A stretch of DNA of 17,397 bases. Origin: an uncultured Lachnospiraceae bacterium. Its GTDB lineage: Bacteria; Bacillota; Clostridia; Lachnospirales; Lachnospiraceae. A program made the translations under genes and the position numbers. The DNA is taken from the NCBI GenBank assembly GCA_948688495.1, contig CAPQSW010000035.1, positions 1 to 17,397 on the forward strand, in the 5' to 3' direction. This document shows positions 14,579 through 17,397 of this stretch, in pieces. The first letter of the stretch is position 1. Each line of letters starts with the position of its first letter. The notes below the pieces were generated by a model, which made no database searches, was not told the origin of the DNA, and saw only the letters and a list, made by a program, of their open reading frames with translations.

Positions 14579-15427
14579 ATGGGAATTTATAGTGTACCGG
14601 TTTCGGAGATGGATATCATTGCCCCTCTTTTTGCAGGATGGGAAGAATCCCTGATTTGGTCCTGCTTGCAGGGGTGTATGGGGAATGCGTGGGCAGACAG
14701 CCAAAGACACCCAAAATCTGCACGCATTATCCTTGCAGATTTCTGCTATTTTGCGGGGAAGGTGGACCGTGAACTGGTTACGGAGGAAATAAGCACATGC
14801 AGCAGGGATTATCTGATTATGGTGCCGCCGATGGATGAGACGGGCGAAGCGTGGGCGTGGGAGATTGAACAGGTGTATAAGGACCGTTGCAAGCGCGTGG
14901 AACGTTATGCCATACGAAAAGAGCCGGGGATTTTTGATAGAAAGAAGCTTTTGGAAATTGCAGGCAGCCTGGATGCGGAATATGAGGTGAAACTGATAGA
15001 CGAGGATATTTTTAGACAGACAAGAGAGCAGGAGTGGGCGCGGGATTTCACCTCACAGTACCGTGATTATGAGGAATACCACAGGCGCGGGCTGGGTGTG
15101 GCAGTTACCCATCATGGGGAACTTATAGCGGGCGCATCCTCCTATACCGTGTACCGCGAGGGAATTGAAATAGAGATTGGAACGCGGAAGGATTACCGCA
15201 GAAAAGGTCTTGCATCGGTGTGCGGGGCAAGGCTGATTTTAGAGTGCATCGAAAGAAATCTATACCCAAGCTGGGATGCACAGAATAAATGGTCTGTGGC
15301 GCTTGCCGAGAAACTCGGGTATCATTTTGAACGGGCATATCCGGCTTATGAGATAAGTGTCCTAAGGAGGGACCCAGCGAAGCTGGGAGGATGCCTTAGG
15401 ACAGCTAGAACGGCCAAAGAAGTATAA
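14579..15427 (+). CDS. GNAT-family N-acetyltransferase with altered C-terminus
   Basis: A 282-residue protein. The N-terminal 140 residues form the helical, weakly conserved part seen in the longer GNAT_acetyltran-type proteins (the family that includes ZmaR-like enzymes). The C-terminal GNAT core runs from about 150 to 259: LGVAVTHHGELIAGASSY, EIEIGTRKDYRRKGLAS (acetyl-CoA loop, Arg207-Ala212) and NKWSVALAEKLGY. The acceptor is unknown. The start follows CAGGAGTGA. From Ser260 on, the residues (SVLRRDPAKLGGCLRTARTAKEV) are encoded by the first unit of the 71-bp repeat and are probably not part of the folded domain. If the repeat were present once, the frame would end LGGCLRTL at the TTTAA now at 15547-15551. 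So the current tail looks like the result of tandem duplication at the gene's 3' end. Confidence 0.8.
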   Translation: MGIYSVPVSEMDIIAPLFAGWEESLIWSCLQGCMGNAWADSQRHPKSARIILADFCYFAGKVDRELVTEEISTCSRDYLIMVPPMDETGEAWAWEIEQVYKDRCKRVERYAIRKEPGIFDRKKLLEIAGSLDAEYEVKLIDEDIFRQTREQEWARDFTSQYRDYEEYHRRGLGVAVTHHGELIAGASSYTVYREGIEIEIGTRKDYRRKGLASVCGARLILECIERNLYPSWDAQNKWSVALAEKLGYHFERAYPAYEISVLRRDPAKLGGCLRTARTAKEV

Positions 15428-15548
15428 TTGTCCTAAGGAGGGACCCAGCGAAGCTGGGAGGATGCCTTAGGACAGCTAGAACGGCCAAAGAAGTATAAGT
15501 GTCCTAAGGAGGGACCCAGCGAAGCTGGGAGGATGCCTTAGGACACTT
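15356..15548. repeat. 71-bp tandem repeat of hairpin units, 2.6 copies
   Basis: Three copies of a hairpin unit start at 15360, 15431 and 15502, exactly 71 bp apart, and are almost identical. Each unit has outer arms GTCCTAAGG/CCTTAGGAC (9 bp) and an inner stem CCCAGC-GAA-GCTGGG, with purine-rich internal loops AGGGA and AGGATG. In the third copy the arms are longer, AAGTGTCCTAAGG/CCTTAGGACACTT (13 bp). The units are joined by a spacer that begins AGCTAGAACGGCCAAAG. The first copy is the coding end of the acetyltransferase; the others are beyond its stop. In both directions the element sits at gene ends (acetyltransferase on plus, purine permease on minus), so it may act as a bidirectional transcription barrier. 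Confidence 0.9.
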
Positions 15549-15622
15549 TAATATTGGTCTTCTGCTATTCTTTTATTTTATAAATATCTGTAAGATTTAC
15601 GCCTGCCACATGATTTCCGTAT

Positions 15623-16993
15623 TTATAAGAATATGTATTTCGCCACAAACAAAACGGTAAGTATGTACATGAGAATACTAATCTTCTTTTCCTTTGCCTT
15701 GCCGGTAATCAGGTTAATCAGTGTCCAGGAGATAACGCCAACAGCGATACCTTCTGAAATACTGTAGGCAAGAGGCATTGCGATAATGCAGAGGAATGCT
15801 GGAATTGCATCTGTCATATCCGTAAAGTCAATTTTCGCTACAGACCCCATCATATAGAATCCTACGATTACCAGCGCCGGAGCAATGGCAAAGCTTGGAA
15901 TGCTAAGGAATAATGGGGAGAAGATTACGGACAACAGAAACAGGGTGCCAGTTACCAGGGAGGTCAGCCCGGTACGTCCGCCGGCGGTCACACCGGATGC
16001 ACTCTCTACATAGGTGGTAGTGGTGGATGTCCCGAAAACTGCACCGACACAGGTTGCAATTGCATCTGATAAGAGAGCTGGTTTAATCCGGGGAAGTTTG
16101 CCGTCTTTATCCAGCATGTCCGCTTTTGAGGAGACTCCGATTAAGGTTCCCAGGGTATCAAACAGATCCACAAACAAGAAGGAGAACATAATTACAATGA
16201 AGTCTCCAATGCGGATGGTATCAAAATCAACTTTAAATACAGCGCCGAACGTCTCCTGGAAAGAAGAAAAGTCCAGGCTTATGATACCGGCAGGGATTGT
16301 AGAGTACATGCCTGCTTCAGCATTTGGTACATAAATACCAGTCAGCTCGCAGATAATTCCTAATACCCATGTGGCAAGAATACCGATGAGGATGCCGCCT
16401 TTTATGTTCTTAGCCAGCAGGATAGCGGTAAGCAATATGCCGATCAATGCAAGGATAGCACCAACACCAACGGAGTGGAAGGTCTCACCTTTGAAGGTCT
16501 GGTAGCTGACCAAAGTAGATGGATTGGATACGATAAGTTTGGCATCCTGTAAGCCGATAAAAGCAATAAACAGACCAATTCCCACGCTGACGGCGGCCTT
16601 TAGGGTGGCGGGTATGGCATTGAAGATAGCTTCGCGTACATTTGTAAGGGACAGTATAATGAAAATAACACCCTCAACAAATACAGCAAGCAATGCAACT
16701 TGCCAGGAATAACCCATGCCAATTACAACAGAGTATGCGAAGTAAGCGTTCAGACCCATTCCCGGAGCTAAGGCAAATGGATAGTTTGCCAGCAGTGCCA
16801 TCAACAGGGTTCCTACGAATGAAGCAAGTGCAGTTGCAATCATGACTGCGTTAGGATTCATGCCGGCCTCGCCTAAGATGCTCGGATTTACGGCAAGAAT
16901 ATAAGCCATGGTCATAAATGTGGTAAATCCGGCAATGACTTCCGTGCGGACTGTTGTGTTGCTGTCCTTCAGTTTAAAAAGTTTTTCCAACAT
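15623..16993 (-). CDS. pbuG: Purine (guanine/hypoxanthine) permease, AzgA/NCS2 family
   Basis: An integral membrane proton symporter for purine bases. The 456-residue length and about 12 hydrophobic segments fit the AzgA-like branch (PbuG, PurP, GhxP). Signature segments are APGMGLNAYFAY (76-87), FVDLFDTLGTLIG (274-286) with its conserved acidic residues, and GTSTTTTYVESASGVTAGGRTG (321-342). Hypoxanthine/guanine is the usual substrate of close Firmicute members, but adenine cannot be excluded. The ribosome site AAAAGGAGAG precedes the ATG. No purine riboswitch was recognised upstream. A short ORF with its own strong ribosome site overlaps the start. It is divergent from the cation efflux gene and convergent with the acetyltransferase gene. 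Confidence 0.9.
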   Translation of the reverse strand: MLEKLFKLKDSNTTVRTEVIAGFTTFMTMAYILAVNPSILGEAGMNPNAVMIATALASFVGTLLMALLANYPFALAPGMGLNAYFAYSVVIGMGYSWQVALLAVFVEGVIFIILSLTNVREAIFNAIPATLKAAVSVGIGLFIAFIGLQDAKLIVSNPSTLVSYQTFKGETFHSVGVGAILALIGILLTAILLAKNIKGGILIGILATWVLGIICELTGIYVPNAEAGMYSTIPAGIISLDFSSFQETFGAVFKVDFDTIRIGDFIVIMFSFLFVDLFDTLGTLIGVSSKADMLDKDGKLPRIKPALLSDAIATCVGAVFGTSTTTTYVESASGVTAGGRTGLTSLVTGTLFLLSVIFSPLFLSIPSFAIAPALVIVGFYMMGSVAKIDFTDMTDAIPAFLCIIAMPLAYSISEGIAVGVISWTLINLITGKAKEKKISILMYILTVLFVAKYIFL

Positions 16994-17045
16994 AAATTAC
17001 TCTCCTTTTCATAAGTTGGTTTCTTTGTGTTTCGAGGAGAGGCAT
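16974..17045 (-). CDS. Possible 23-residue leader ORF overlapping pbuG
   Basis: On the minus strand AAGGAGT is followed after 8 nt by an ATG whose frame (starting MPLLETQRNQLMKRR) runs 23 codons and stops 20 nt inside the permease gene, in a different frame. Such an arrangement would couple permease translation to leader translation, or reduce it. It could equally be a chance ATG after a purine-rich run. There is no similarity to any known peptide that I recognise. Confidence 0.3.
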   Translation of the reverse strand: MPLLETQRNQLMKRRVIYVGKTF

Positions 17046-17175
17046 AAAAACCACTCCTTATGTAATATATTATCATATATTTTCCAGGAGAGATATAGTA
17101 AAAAGAAAGAAATTATGTTACAATGTCGATATTGTTTCTCTGCAAAGAAGAAAAACAGGGATGAAAGGAAATAGT

Positions 17176-17397
17176 ATGGTTGCATTGCTGGCAAATCTGT
17201 TTATCAAAGACAAAGAAGATGTGAAGAATCCCAAGGTACGTCAAAGTTATGGTATGCTTTGCGGCATTGTTGGGATTTTCTTAAATCTGCTGCTGTTTGT
17301 GGGAAAGTTTCTGGCAGGTGTGCTCAGCCGGTCAATCTCAATAACGGCAGACGCATTTAATAACCTGTCAGACGCGGCGTCTTCGGTGGTAACGCTT
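17176..17397 (+). CDS. Cation diffusion facilitator family transporter, 5' part only
   Basis: The first 74 residues of a CDF (ZitB/FieF-like) divalent-metal/proton antiporter of the inner membrane; the gene continues past the window end. After a short cytoplasmic N-terminus (FIKDKEDVKNPKVRQSYG) comes the first membrane segment (IVGIFLNLLLFVGKFLAG) and the family motif SISITADAFNNLSDAASS, with the metal-site DxxxxD residues of the second segment. ATG 17176 is preferred over 17161 because AAAGGAAA (17164-17171) is correctly placed upstream of it. The substrate (Zn, Mn, Fe or Co) cannot be told from this part. It is transcribed divergently from the purine permease gene. Confidence 0.88.
   Translation, partial: MVALLANLFIKDKEDVKNPKVRQSYGMLCGIVGIFLNLLLFVGKFLAGVLSRSISITADAFNNLSDAASSVVTL

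Noticed and set aside
14356..14592. 78-codon plus-strand frame before the acetyltransferase
   Set aside because: GTG start inside a hairpin arm with no ribosome site, overlaps the acetyltransferase start, and no family resemblance over its length.
15356..15548. CRISPR array
   Set aside because: Only three units, the spacer parts are identical and not unique, each unit is a long hairpin, and there are no cas genes.
16994..17175. Purine riboswitch upstream of the permease
   Set aside because: The conserved junction and loop sequences of the purine aptamer were not found on the minus strand in this stretch.

Overview
The window looks like the chromosome of an anaerobic gut-type Firmicute, most likely a Lachnospiraceae/Clostridia member. 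The evidence is AGGAGG-type ribosome sites, mid-range GC, a group B [FeFe]-hydrogenase, an AraR of the GntR-LacI type, and an arabinose operon of clostridial layout (isomerase, short transaldolase, split transketolase, FGGY kinase, epimerase). This is judged from the sequence alone; no search was run.

Layout. (1) Positions 1-1010 are a decayed, AT-rich accessory patch. It holds a frameshifted and truncated small serine recombinase with a palindrome upstream, then a TipAL-type MerR regulator gene with an internal deletion, still preceded by a 19-bp-spacer promoter. (2) 1149-2378 is an orphan group B-type [FeFe]-hydrogenase. (3) 2403-6168 is a compact operon with a good promoter: an Asp/Glu-racemase-fold protein, a TagF/CDP-glycerol-transferase-like protein, an HAD protein whose nucleophile Asp and motif IV Asp are both Asn, and a LicC-like nucleotidyltransferase. 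This is the best candidate for an undescribed system, plausibly making and transferring a nucleotide-activated phospho-group to a surface polymer. (4) 6278-14258 is a complete intracellular L-arabinose pathway: araR, araA, transaldolase, transketolase N and C halves, an AraK-like ribulokinase and araD. Two AraR-type operators of identical geometry (CTTGTAT-N8-ATACAAG) sit in the araR and araA promoters. Hairpins lie between araA and tal, between tkt and araK, and after araD. (5) 14579-15427 is a GNAT acetyltransferase whose 3' end runs into a 71-bp tandem repeat of hairpin units (15356-15548). (6) 15623-16993 (minus) is an AzgA-type purine permease with a possible leader ORF. Divergent from it is the start of a cation diffusion facilitator cut by the window end.

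How the genes work together. AraA converts L-arabinose to L-ribulose, the AraK-like kinase phosphorylates it, AraD epimerises it to D-xylulose 5-phosphate, and transketolase plus transaldolase pass the carbon to glycolysis. No arabinose transporter is present here, so uptake must be encoded elsewhere. AraR is predicted to repress both itself and the operon.
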